Part shown: positions 14,476-25,367 of the stretch, one piece after another
How positions within the stretch are numbered: position 1 is the stretch's first letter
Layout: each line of letters opens with the position of its first letter
Source of the DNA: Nectonema munidae
Lineage: Eukaryota; Nematomorpha; Nectonematoida; Nectonematidae
Length of the DNA: 64,000 bases
Direction: 5' to 3'
Assembly: GCA_030549495.1 (NCBI GenBank)
Contig: JAUIRK010001050.1
Location: 124,001 to 188,000, forward strand
The notes under the pieces: model-generated
What the model was told of the DNA's origin: nothing
Seen by the model: the letters and a program-made list of their open reading frames with translations, nothing else
Databases searched by the model: none
Made by a program: the position numbers and the translations under genes

Positions 14476-14489
14476 GGGTTAGGGTTAGG
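14476..14489 (+). repeat. Short TTAGGG-type motif at array edge
   Basis: GGGTTAGGGTTAGG directly follows the last minisatellite unit, itself preceded by GGGTTAAG. This is just over two copies of the ancestral animal telomere repeat. It is too short to be a telomere and may be chance, because the array itself ends in CAGGG. Confidence 0.35.
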
Positions 14490-14804
14490 TTTGTGATTCA
14501 TCTATTTTGTTTATGCGAGATTGAAAACTTGTTAGTTAGATAAGGTATGCTTGTGTAGTTACTGTTTTTAAGAGGAAATTTATATAGAAAATAAAATTTC
14601 TTCATGATTAAGTTCATTTTAATCCTATCCAAGTTCTTTATTAGTTCTAACACAACTTGTTGTTTTTGCTTCCTTTAAAAATGGCTAATATTATTTACTC
14701 CTAGAGAAATATCTACAAACAGGACCTTTTATTAATTATACCTTTACTAATTTGAGTTAAAATTTTTATCTTTATACCATATCACTCTCTCACACTTATT
14801 TCAC
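14490..14804 (+). other. AT-rich interval, probable 5' region of LINE copy A
   Basis: No ORF, tandem repeat or RNA gene is seen. It lies between the satellite edge and the ORF1 start codon of LINE copy A and may contain that element's 5' untranslated region. The 5' end of the element cannot be fixed because this stretch shows no clear match to the sequence upstream of copy B. Confidence 0.4.
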
Positions 14805-15800
14805 ATGACTAACCCAAAACGTGCACGTAACGATGATACCCCAAACCTTACCTCTACCCAATTAATAGCGAATCTCTTCAATGAATTCATAGCATATTCC
14901 TCTCTAAATGCAGAAGACCTTACCCTCCTTAATAATCTAAAATATGAAGTAACTCTTGCACACTCCAACAAAATTTAACAACTCTCTCATATTCACCACC
15001 CACATACTCAACCATGCCCTTCATTATCTATATACGCACAAGTCTCCTCCATAACCACACCTACCTTATCCAACAATATTCAGGATAAACAAAAACCCTC
15101 CCCACCTAAGTCCAAGTCATCCCTAAATAGCGAGCTTACTCTAAAAATAGTCCCCCTACTCCCTCTGACTCTAAAGCCGAGAAAGCGGCCTTCAGGTAAA
15201 AAATAGTCAAAAACTTAGAAACTAATAAAAACACACTTACCATCTCTAACACACGGTCCTTAAATAGTGGCACTATTTCTTTCTAATTTTCAAAACCTGA
15301 AGAAAAAGCACTAGCACATCAAACACTTCACAATAACGGAATTAAATCCGAAGATTTACCTATCCTCAAACCCCGTTTCCTACTCAGAAGCATACCTATA
15401 ACCACATCACTTCTTCTCTCTCTGCAACCATTGCTAATGAAAACTTAAACCTAAAAAATATTGGCGCCCTTAATACAGTACGCTAAGCTGGTAAAACAGG
15501 AACCTTCTCTTATAGTGCTATATTAGAACCTAGCAACCCTAACATTTTTAAACACCTACTTAAATCTCCTATACTCATACTTGACCATCACATTCTCACT
15601 CTAACCTTAGTCAAACCAATACATCGCCAATGCCAGAAATGTCTAAAACACAATCACTCAACGAATAAATGCAAAGCTGCATCACCAAATTGCGATCACT
15701 GCGGAAATCGAGGCCACTCTATATCGGAATGCATCTTCAAAATGATTCCACAAAACACGCACAACACATCCAAAACCAACACAACCTTCTAATAAGCAAA
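14805..15800 (+). pseudogene. ORF1 (nucleic-acid-binding protein) of LINE copy A, broken
   Basis: The start at 14805 (MTNPKRARNDD) is homologous to the start of ORF1 in copy B (MSNKRARSESD). The first in-frame stop comes after 57 codons at 14976, and several frame changes follow. Near 15622-15738 the C-terminal zinc knuckles survive: CQKCLKHNHSTNKC followed by CDHCGNRGHSISEC. In LINEs of this group ORF1 protein binds the element RNA; this copy cannot encode it whole. The ORF2 start at 15806 follows directly. Confidence 0.85.
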
Positions 15801-15805
15801 TTCCT

Positions 15806-17890
15806 ATGCTAAATTTTCTCCATATTAACCTCAACCACTCTAATGCCGCTTGGGCAAACCTATATAACATTCTAATTTCAAACTTCTTTGATCTTATATC
15901 TATTAACGAACCATATCCAAACCTCTCTTCTAATATACCAAATTATTTACTATATCATACGTCACCTTTATCCTGTTATTCAGCATGCATCTTCACAAAA
16001 TACACCGTTCACCACACACCATTACCACGATTCTCTTCCAACAATTTTTACTTTGTTCTTGTTCACACCAAACCTCACCCTCTTTTTCGCAACCCTTTAC
16101 TCTCCTCCTTCACACCCAATAGCCATCCCCTCTGATTTCTCCCAAACACTAACACTTACAACATCCACACTCCAGTTTACACATCATTTAATTATCTCAA
16201 CAGATTGCAACGCTCGATCACACATCTGGGACCACAAAAAAAATCCACGAGGACAACAAGTCATCAATTTCTTATGCTCGGACAACCTATATCTTGCTGA
16301 TAACTCTAAAACCCTACATACCAACGCTCTTGTAACAACGAACAATACCCCTCTCACATTGACCTCACAATAACCACTTCAAATACTCTCAATCTAATAT
16401 CTAATTGGTCAATCTCGGACATCCCATCAGCTTCAGATCACTCCTTCATAACATTTTAACTTCACATAAACACTACAACCATCAAAAACTATAACAACAC
16501 GATAAAAAAGAACACCACTCACTGGCTCACATATCTCAACATTCTCAACAACTCACTCCCAATATTAACATCCCTCTCCTCTCCCATATACATCGATAAA
16601 GCGGCACTATCTCTCAATGATCATGTCTCACATTCCATCTTATCCTCCACTCCTATGAACCCATTTCCTAAAAGAAAACATGCCTATTTCTGGACACCCG
16701 AGTTGACTGCATTAAAAAACAATCTGAAACGCATTATCAAAACCTATGAAAATCTCCCACCCCCTTTATCATCTCCATCCATTCTACTGTTAAAAAAGAA
16801 TACAAACAGGCAATACTTCAAGCTAAAAAGAACTCATGGGTAAAATTCACCAGCCAGCACTCAAACAACCCATGGAACATCATCAATAGGCTAACTAAAA
16901 AGAAAAAACCTTCTATTCTCCCCGAAACAAAACTTCCCTGCTCATCCGATCATACAACACACTACAACCCTCCATTTCTATCGACAATCTTTCCCCCCGA
17001 CTCTCCCTCTTCTGATCTCCCCTTTCACCACACTATTCGAGAACACTCTAAAAACATCATTCACTCCATCCAAAACCCTACTTTTCCTCCAATCACACTA
17101 AATGAATTAAACATAGCAGTAAACTCTCTTAAAACAAATGCTTCATCTAGTTTCGACTATATCTCACCCAAACATATTAAAAAATCAATACACATTCTAA
17201 ACAAACATGTACTCCTTATTTTCAATGCATGCCTTACTTATTCACATTTCCCCAACGTTTGGAAAATCGGCAAACTCATACTCATTCCTAAACCCAATAA
17301 AGATTCAAGCCTCATTCAAAATTGGCGACCAATCACTCTACTACCCATACTAGGCAAACTTTTCGAAAAAATCATTCGCAAACGTCTAGTCCACTACATC
17401 CTATCCGGTAACCTCATCCATCACACGCAATTTGTATATCTTCCCAACAAAAATACGGAAACAGCACTATCTCGTCTAACCACCTACCTTGACTCTTCCC
17501 TTTCTACTCAGAAAATTTCTTCTACAATCTTCTTAGAAATAAACAACGCTTTCAACTCAGCCTGGCATTCTGCCAATCACTAACCTTGCACACAAATCAT
17601 TTCCTCCTTAAATCATCAAATTTATAAGCTCATACCTTTCAAACCGCTGTCTCATTTTCCGACATCGCGCTTCCCTTTGCATCCATAAGCTAACCCTCTC
17701 GACTCCACAAGGAGGATGTCTTTCCGATATCCTCTGGCTAGTTCTCATAGACCCGCTTCTCGATCTAATCTACACCAACACTGATTTCTCCCAATGTTTT
17801 TCAGACGACATATTATTCACCTTCACCAGTAACTCTCAACAAGAAAACCTCACCAAATCCTCTTCATTTCTACTAAGGCTACAAGAAATA
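15806..17890 (+). pseudogene. ORF2 5' part of LINE copy A (endonuclease and RT), broken
   Basis: The ATG at 15806 begins MLNFLHINLNHS, the N-terminal endonuclease strand also seen in copy B. INEPYP and, in another frame near 16200, STDCNARSHIWD are endonuclease motifs. From about 17080 to 17890 the RT reads well: KLILIPKPNKD, NWRPITLLP, a palm motif EINNAFNSAW near 17540, STPQGGCLSDILW near 17700 and FSDDILF near 17807, the catalytic box (FSDD where copies B and D have YSDD). At least one frameshift lies in the endonuclease near 16100, and stops follow. The frame is cut at 17891 by the inserted minus-strand LINE, and the remainder resumes at 19484. Confidence 0.85.
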
Positions 17891-17893
17891 GCA

Positions 17894-17895
<2 letters not shown>

Positions 17896-17932
<37 letters not shown>

Positions 17933-19478
17933 TTTATTCACAAATTGAAATATATACAGAGAAATTTTGTTTAAACACAAGTTTTTTTGTATTATCAATT
18001 TACAATGAGATGGGAAAAAAAGAATTAAAAAAAATGTATATCAACTTGCAAGGTTATCATAAGGCCTAGGGGACCGCTGAAATGATGACCTTTTACAAAA
18101 TTAATGTGTAATATAACATTTATATATAATACGTATGTAAAAACATGAATAAAGGTGTTAAAGAGTTAGTTTTTGTTTGTTTAGAAAAAGATGTTGTTCT
18201 AACATTTCACACACACATATATATTCATGTATATATATATATATATTTATGTAAATGATAGTTTGTATATATACTGATTGGAACATATAAAGCAATTTTT
18301 CCTCTACTTCTTTATTATACTATTTACAAAAGTTTTTTGAGTAAATTTTTATATTTATAGAAGGAACTTTCATAGAATTTTGTTTGTTCAAGAGTTTTAT
18401 TCAAAAAGAAATAACTCTGTTTTTCAATAATTTTTTTGTACTTTTGAGTCGATATTGTGGGACTATAAACTTATTTGATGATCTTAAATAGTGTTGAGTT
18501 TCTTGATGTACGAAGGTTTGCCAAGCAAAAAATATTTCAGGAAGTATATTATAGAGATATTTATAAATGAACTTGGATAGTTGCATTAAATAAATTTCTT
18601 CAATTTTCAATAATTCATAGCCAAAGAAAAACACTGTTGTATGATGCCTGTAACTCAAATTAAACACATTTCTAATAATTTTCTTTTGTAAAACTTTAAG
18701 TTTTTCCAGATTACAATATCCCCAATTAACAAGGCTATAATTAAGATGCGGCAAAACAAGGCTTTGTATAACATTAATTTTATTTTTACATCAAAGTAAT
18801 TTTGTATCGTCTTAGTATACCTAAAGTACAATTCATCTTTTTAGAAATATAGTTTTGATGATCAGTCCATGTAAGTTGATTGTTTATATACAGTCCTAGA
18901 TAATTATATTTGCTTACTAACTCAATTTCAAATATATCTGTATTCATCTCACAACTTTTGACTTTTTGTTTGAGAAAAACATCATTTTTGACTTTTTACG
19001 GTTCAAACTTAAAAAGTTACGATCACACCATTCTTCTACTTTCAAAAAATTATTCTTAATTGATTCAAATATTGTTTCATTGTTCTTATCAATTATTGAA
19101 AGAGGCAAAAGCAATGTAATATCGTCTGCAAATAGGAGGAATTCAAATTTTGGGTTTGAACTAGGGATGCCGTTTATATAAATAGAAAAAAGTAGAGGAC
19201 CTAGAATCGATCCTTGTGGAATGCCGCAATATACGGGTTTTGAAGAAGACATGCTTTGATTAATGCAAACTATTTGTTGTCGGAACGAAAGGTATGATTT
19301 AAAAAATTCTATAGCTGAAAATGAGAAACCTATATGGATTAATTTTTCAATAAGCAAAGAATGCGAAATACTATCAAATGCTTTCTGAAAATCTAAAAAG
19401 ATTGCTACAACTTCATCGGATCTTTCTAAATAATTTTGAACTTTTTCAATGAATAATGCATTCATTGTTGCATTCATT
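17896..19478 (-). mobile_element. 5'-truncated CR1/Jockey-like LINE inserted in copy A
   Basis: A minus-strand element lies inside the RT region of copy A. GCAAA occurs at both junctions (17891-17895 and 19479-19483), and removing the insert rejoins copy A sequence in register with copy B. This fits a 5-bp target duplication. The 3' end, on the left, is a run of GAAA units at 17897-17932, that is TTTC units on the element strand. The 5' side is truncated within the RT domain, as usual for incomplete target-primed reverse transcription. Its left half (17950-18400) is AT-rich 3' untranslated sequence with an AT microsatellite near 18222-18246. Confidence 0.85.
18401..19478 (-). pseudogene. Reverse transcriptase fragment of the inserted LINE
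   Basis: Reading leftward, the frame contains FLDFQKAFDSISH (palm motif with catalytic Asp), CGIPQGSILGPLLFSIYING and FADDITLL (catalytic box), then SKYNYLGLYINNQLTW in another frame near 18850-18900. The C-terminal segment 18754-18401 carries LNYSLVNWG and LQKKIIRNVFNL, typical of CR1/Jockey polymerases. Endonuclease and the first RT blocks are missing because of 5' truncation. At least two frame changes (near 18945 and 18760) break it. The open frame extends past the junction into copy A by about 16 codons (to 19525), giving a chimeric ORF without biological meaning. Confidence 0.85.
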
Positions 19479-19483
19479 GCAAA

Positions 19484-20085
19484 CACACATAAGATATTCT
19501 TTAACTCCAGCAAAACCAACCTCATTCACTTCACACGTAGACACATAGAACATTTACCCCTTTATTTAAATACCTCTACTTCTATAACTGCCTCAAAGAC
19601 TATCAAACCTACTTTGCATCACCAACGCATATCGTACTACTTCCACACAATGCCTAGAAATTCTAACTAACACCCTACCATTAGAACTTCAACTTAAAAA
19701 AACTATTATTAAGCGCTTCATCTTGACATACAACAACTTAATTCCCCCATTTCATCCGATCAATACGCACCAAATATTGCTAACTACCTAGTTCATCCCT
19801 CGATACACCCACCTCTTTTAACTCACCCATCTGCACAAAACCCATTCAAAACATCTATATGCAAAAACAAATTTTTTGCAAAACAATCAATTTCATACAT
19901 TCGCTCTACCTCTTCATCAACCTCCCTACGTATCTTCACAGACGCCTCAAAGAAGTCCCTAAGTACCTCCTTTGCTTACGTCTTCTTCAAAGGCTCTTCC
20001 ACTAGCCCCTTTTACACCCATCGCTCCCGATTAAATCCTCTACTCTCAATCTTCGAATGCGAGATCTTTAGCCTTTTACGGGTAT
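19484..20085 (+). pseudogene. ORF2 3' part of LINE copy A (RT end to RNase H), broken
   Basis: This resumes copy A after the insert. NLIHFTRRHIEHLPL near 19510 matches YLIHFTRKRIKPLPL in copy B. A gap relative to copy B follows. FTDASKKS near 19938 begins the RNase H domain (FTDGSKSQ in copy B), and CEIFSLL near 20060 marks the second catalytic block in weak form. Similarity ends near 20080, before the remaining RNase H motifs. Stops and frame changes are frequent. Confidence 0.75.
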
Positions 20086-20465
20086 CTATAAACAGTGGGC
20101 ACAAGCAAAATAAACTAAAAATTTATATAATTTTTATTTTATATACTTACTTATTCAATAAAATACATATTGCAGTTGTCTTAGTTTAAATTTTTCATAG
20201 AATTAAAAATTTTGATAGATAAAAAATATTTTAAACTCTTTTTTTTTTAGCTTTTTTTTCCTTAAATTAAATGGCACTTTTTATACCAACTATTTTCAAA
20301 AGGGAACTTATCGGAATAATTAAAATGGCTTCAAATTGTTTCTAGAAGAATTTCAGGACAACTTTTGATTACTTATCTTTAATACTATATTCAGAACAAA
20401 TATAACAATTCGTATACAAACATAATAACCTTTCTATTTACATTACCTCTAGGAAATTAACAAAC
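20086..20465. other. AT-rich interval between LINE copies A and B
   Basis: No ORF or structural RNA is recognised. The right part probably includes the 5' untranslated region of copy B, whose ORF1 ATG is at 20466, but neither the true 5' end nor a target duplication can be identified. Confidence 0.4.
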
Positions 20466-21292
20466 ATGTCCAACAAAAGGGCACGCTCGGAATCCGATCA
20501 ACCGAACAAAACGACCGAAACTTTGAACAATCTATTCAATGATTTTATTGCTAAAACCTCTCTCTCCCCAAGTGACCAAAATCTCAGAAAGAAAAAGCTA
20601 TTCACCGCCAACAAGTTATTAAAGGTCTTGAAACCAAAAATAACTCCCTCTCTATCACTAAAACCAGATCCTCACATACAGGCACCATCTACTTTCAATT
20701 TAAAAATTCACAACAAAAAGCAGCAGCTAAATCCTCCCTCTTAAAAAACGGCGTCAACGTTTGTGACATACCCACTCCAATACTCAAATTTATTCTAAGA
20801 GGTATACCTAAAGACATTAATATTAATGATCTGACAGCCACATTAGAAGAACAAAATGAAAACCTTAAAAGTATGGGAAAATTAGTAAACCCTATCCAAC
20901 TAGGCAAGGAAGGAACCTTCTCCTACACTGTACTAATTGAACCAAACAATCCTGAACTATTTCAATATCTCCGCAATCAACCAAAAGTATTCCTAGGATA
21001 TAATTTGTTAACCCTAAATCTTTTTAAACCCAGAACAAAACAATGTGAAAATTGCCTTAAATATGGCCACTTGAAACAAAAATGTAATGCCTCATCCCCA
21101 AACTGCGCTCACTGCGGCAACAGAGGACATTCACTAACATCTTGTACACTCTCAAACGACTCAACCAAGACCACATGTATCAATTGCAAACTACCACATA
21201 TTGCAACATCTAAAAGATGCAGTTTTTATATCAATCACAGTAACTCAATTCTAGCGCAACACATTAAAACTATAGATAATTACACATGTTAA
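20466..21292 (+). pseudogene. ORF1 (zinc-knuckle RNA-binding protein) of LINE copy B
   Basis: The N-terminal part (20466 to about 20700) is basic and begins MSNKRARSE. The frame then shifts near 20700, after which the protein reads without stops to 21292. The C-terminal region has zinc knuckles: CENCLKYGHLKQKC, then CAHCGNRGHSLTSC, then CINCKLPHIATSKRC. ORF1 proteins of this LINE group coat the element RNA. The stop overlaps the ORF2 start (ATGTTAA), an arrangement that in related LINEs supports coupled termination and reinitiation. A single shift separates this copy from a whole ORF1. Confidence 0.85.
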
Positions 21293-24200
21293 ATTTTCTG
21301 CACATCAACTTAAATCATTCTAAAACCGCATGGGATAACCTTATTAATATAATTCTTTCCCAACAATACGATGTAATATCCATCAACGAACCCTACACAC
21401 GCATGCCTCACCTGTTTGACCAATACAAACTCATACACATACCCCCTTTAGACGATTACTCCGCTTGCATCATAATAAAAACATCCATTCTAAATACACC
21501 ATTATACCAATTCTCTAACTCTAACTACATCTTCACTCTTATCCACTCCACCACTACGCCGCTAATCTTCGGTTCTCTTTACTCACAACCCTCTTCTTTA
21601 CATCCCATTCCCTATCGTTTTGATAACGTATTAACCCAAATAAAAAACCACATTAACAAAAGTTTTTTCCTCATTATTTCTACAGACCTAAATGCACGCT
21701 CATATTTATGGGATACAAAACAAAATCTTCGTGGTTTGCAAACCCTCAATTTCCTTTCTGCCCATAACCTCACTATAGCTGATTCTAACACATCACCAAC
21801 TTTTCAACGAAAACACCTAGACAAAATATATCAATCCCACAATGACATTACCATTATCTCAAATAAAACCATTAAAATCATAAAAAATTGGAAGATTTGT
21901 GATACACCCTCAGCTTCAGACCACTCGTTTATATCTTTCCAAGCCAATCTTAATGTACACAAAAAGATCCAACACAACCACCCCATTGGCAAACACATTT
22001 TCTGGACAGCTTTCCTAAAAGCCCTACAATCCAAACTATACAATACCGAAATGAAAACCAATACATCAGAACTAGAGAAATCAGCTTTATTCCTTAACAA
22101 AACAATTTCAACTTCTATTCTCTCTTCCACTCCTAACAACCCATTTCCAAAACGCAAAAACGCCTATTTCTGGAACTCCTACTTGAACAATCTAAAACAC
22201 CAACTCAAACGTTCATCAAAACTTATAAGAAAAATAAACACCCATGATAACATTCAACATCACTTCCTACTAAAAAACTTATACAAAAAAGGAATCAATA
22301 AAGCTAAAAACAAGCCTGGAAAAAATTCACCACTCAAACTCCTTCCAACCCCTGGAGCACTATTCATAAAATCTATTCATCTCCCTTACCTCCCCATATA
22401 CTTCCAGCAAACAACACTGAAACATCACACTTGAACCCCTCCTTTCTTACTTCACTTTTTCCATCCGATTCACTAATAACCGACAGCATTCACAATTCCA
22501 TCATAAGACTTAAAACTCAATCATATTTACGTAACACCAACACCTTTGATTTTCCACGAATCACCATTACAGAACTCAGCAACGCCGTAAACTCCTTTAA
22601 ACCCAAACTAGTATGCAGTTACGACCACATATCCATGAAACACGTTCGCAAAGCATACCATATTATCTATCCATCTGGAAAATTAGCAAATTAATCTTGA
22701 TTCCTAAACCCAATCGAGATTTCAATAACAAAAAATTGGCGCCCCATATCTCTTTTACCGACAATAGGCAAAATTTTAGAGAAAATTCTCAGGAAGAGAC
22801 TGCTACATTATAGCTTAAAAAATCGACTCATTCACGCTAACCAATTTGCCTATCTTCCCAACAAAAACTCAGAACTAGCACTTTCTCGCCTCACGCTTTA
22901 CCTCGAATCTGCACTAAAAAATCATAAAATAGCCTCAACTTTATTCCTAGATATCGAAAATGCTTTTAACACTGCCTGGAACCCAGCTATCATTAACAAC
23001 CTCATAGATAACACCTACCCCACATACATGATAAAGTTCATACACAATTACCTCAACCATCGCATTCTAATTCTAACTGAAAACAACAACTCATATATTC
23101 GCGAGCTCTCTCTCTCTACTCCTCAAGGTGGCAGCTTATCTGACCTACTTTGGTTAATACTCATCAACCCTCTTCTTGCTTTTATCAACAACAACTCTGA
23201 CTTTTCTCAGGGATATTCCGACGACCTTCTTTTCTCTTTTTCTAGTTCTGAGCAAAACGAAAATCTTAAACAATCTGCTTCCTTACTAAAACAAATTCAA
23301 TTCAAAGCGCAACAATACAAAATTTCCTTTAACCCTAATAAATCCTACTTAATTCATTTCACACGAAAAAGAATCAAACCTTTACCCTTACAACTTAACA
23401 CAACAAACAAATTAGATCCACAAAACCAAGTAAAATATCTTGGGCTCACTTTCCAACCCAACTTAAAATTCTCTACTCATTTCAAAAGCACCTCACAAAA
23501 ATTAGTCAAAACCCTTTTCTCTCTTAAAAACGGAATTTCTTACAAATGGGGACTTTCCCCAAAAATCACAAAGTTCATTTATAAAAGTCTCATTTTCCCT
23601 GTCCTCAAATATGGAGTTCTTTCATGGGGCTCAGAGTTGAGACATCAGTCATCCCTTACTCATCTCAACAAAATTCATCGCCTGTGTCTCCTTTCTATCA
23701 CCAATGCCTATCACACTACACCAACTACAAAACTTGAATTATTCACTAACACGTTACCCCTACATCTCAATTTAAAGAAAACGCTTCTTAAAAATTACCT
23801 TATAACATTCTGCTCTACACCCCCACCACATCCTTTCACCAACCTATACACAACCCAAACATCCCAATCACTGCAGTACTACAATTCCTTATTAATTCAG
23901 TTTGCTTCTAACAAAACATCTTATCAAGTGCTACCATTAAATCACCCAATTGAGCTCATCCACCCTTCTTCGTCTCCTCCTTACACCACTAACATCTGTC
24001 ACCATAGATATCTTGCCCTAAACTCTATAGCTCACCAACGTACAACAAATACTATCAGTTCACTTTCAATTTTCACTGACGGTTCCAAATCCCAACACCG
24101 CTCTTCAGCTGCATGCGCATTCTTCCTACAAAACACAAAAAAACCATTCCTCATCCAGCACACAAACCTAGATCCAGAAATCACTGCACACGAAACAGAA

Positions 24201-24963
24201 ATTCATGCAGTATTACTATCCTGCAACATTCTCCTTAATAACCTAACTTCCTTTTCTACCTCCTTCAAATATAACACTTTTTTCACAGACTCGCAAAATT
24301 TAATAAATGACCTAAAACTTGAAAACAAAATCTCACACTCAACTTATAGTTTAGCAAGCAAACTTATTCACCTATCTAATCACTTTGAATTAAAAATCGT
24401 CTGGTGCCCAGCTCATTCCAGCTGTTTCGAAAATTACCTCGTCGACTACGTTGCAAAATCAAAAATCTCCGATTCACAGATCCTACCCCTATTTTCTCTA
24501 CCCATCTCCACATTTACAAACACTATAACTAACTCTACACTACTGCAGTGGCAACAATCTATTGACTCAACAATCACATCACTACCGACATCTATGCCAT
24601 TATCACAACTCATTTTAAACAAACACTAACTCACTCCCTCGGAACATCATTCGCTGGCTCTCATCCCATTGCCCTTGTAATGCATACTTCTTCAAATTCA
24701 AACTTCACTCAAACCCTTTCTGTCGTTTCGGCTGTTCGTACATTGAAACACCTATACATATTCTCCTTTATTGTCCAATTTTTCATTCTCACCGACACCA
24801 ACTCCTTGAAAAAACCCGCTACTTTTTTAAAGATATTCCATCCTCTCTACATGATCTTCTACAACACCCATTACTCATCAAAGATCTCTCTCTTCTCATA
24901 ACCACAATCGAACCAATACTCTCTGCAAACCAAACACTCATTCCTCCCTCAAATATCCAATAA
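21286..24963 (+). pseudogene. ORF2 (endonuclease-RT-RNase H) of LINE copy B, about four frameshifts
   Basis: The endonuclease occupies the first ~230 codons: INLNHS, INEPYT, STDLNARSYLWD, SHNDITI and SASDHSF, the last with the conserved Asp-His. The frame shifts near 22310, loses roughly 40-50 bases near 22670 compared with copy A, and shifts again near 22730. From there to 24629 it is open: FLDIENAFNTAW, STPQGGSLSDLLW and YSDDLLF for RT, then FTDGSKSQ (24079), HETEIHAV, FFTDSQNL and WCPAHS for RNase H. A last shift near 24630 leads into a C-terminal finger (CRFGCSYIETPIH) that ends at the TAA at 24961. RNase H plus the R1-like palm motif place it in the R1/LOA/I group. The exact clade is uncertain. 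Confidence 0.88.
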
Positions 24964-25367
24964 CAATAAGCCATTATCATCACTAACCCATACATTCTAC
25001 ACAACAGTCTAGTGTCTACAGCCATGAAAACTTTCCAAATTTTCCTTTCTATTTTAGAAAGACCCACAAAGACTAAACTTACACTTTGAAGACTAAATTC
25101 CAGCAGACTTGCAAGCATATCAGCTCCAGCTGGAAAGTCCTCCTCTTAAATGGTCCTATTTTAAAATGGCGGATATTTCTAGATGAAATCTGAAGCTTAA
25201 GCTCTGTGTTGCTTCCTTTCGCTAAATTTCGAGTATTTTTCTATTTTCTTCTACTTAGTTGCTGATTTATTGTTTTTAAAATTAAATTTTTGCATACTAA
25301 ATTTGTAGGAACTTTTGTTTTCTTTAAGTAATACTTGTGTCCTTTTGTCTTTTTTTCTCCTCCTTAA
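24964..25367 (+). other. 3' end of LINE B and 5' region of LINE E
   Basis: A non-coding junction between two elements. The left part is C/A-rich like copy B and probably is its 3' untranslated region. From about 25140 the composition changes to the T-rich 5' region of the CR1-like element whose ORF1 starts at 25368. No tail or duplication marks the exact border. Confidence 0.45.

Larger units (their letters stand above)
14805..20085 (+). mobile_element. LINE copy A (R1/LOA/I-like), degraded and interrupted
   Basis: A two-ORF non-LTR retrotransposon on the plus strand, related along its whole length to copy B at 20466-24963. It carries a zinc-knuckle ORF1, then an ORF2 with apurinic-type endonuclease, reverse transcriptase and RNase H. 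It is split at 17891-19483 by a minus-strand LINE and is truncated on the 3' side: similarity to copy B stops inside RNase H near 20080. The coding strand is rich in C and A and poor in G, unlike its AT-rich neighbours. Many stops and frameshifts make it an old, dead copy. Confidence 0.9.
20466..24963 (+). mobile_element. LINE copy B (R1/LOA/I-like), nearly full coding length
   Basis: A second and better preserved copy of the copy A family. ORF1 (20466-21292) and ORF2 (21286-24963) overlap by the seven bases ATGTTAA, so the ORF2 start codon lies just before the ORF1 stop. Domain order is ORF1 with zinc knuckles, then endonuclease, RT, RNase H and a C-terminal CCHC-type finger in ORF2. About one frameshift in ORF1 and four in ORF2, including a short deletion, make it inactive. 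The 3' untranslated region probably runs to about 25130. I see no poly-A tail and no target duplication. Confidence 0.9.

Noticed and set aside
14476-14489. A telomere
   Set aside because: Only about two TTAGGG repeats, with ordinary element DNA continuing for 50 kb on the far side.
15682-15870. Minus-strand ORF opposite LINE A
   Set aside because: It lies antisense to the zinc-knuckle and endonuclease start of LINE A, which explain the sequence better.
21831-22157. 108-codon minus-strand ORF opposite LINE B
   Set aside because: It is a shadow of the endonuclease-coding strand.
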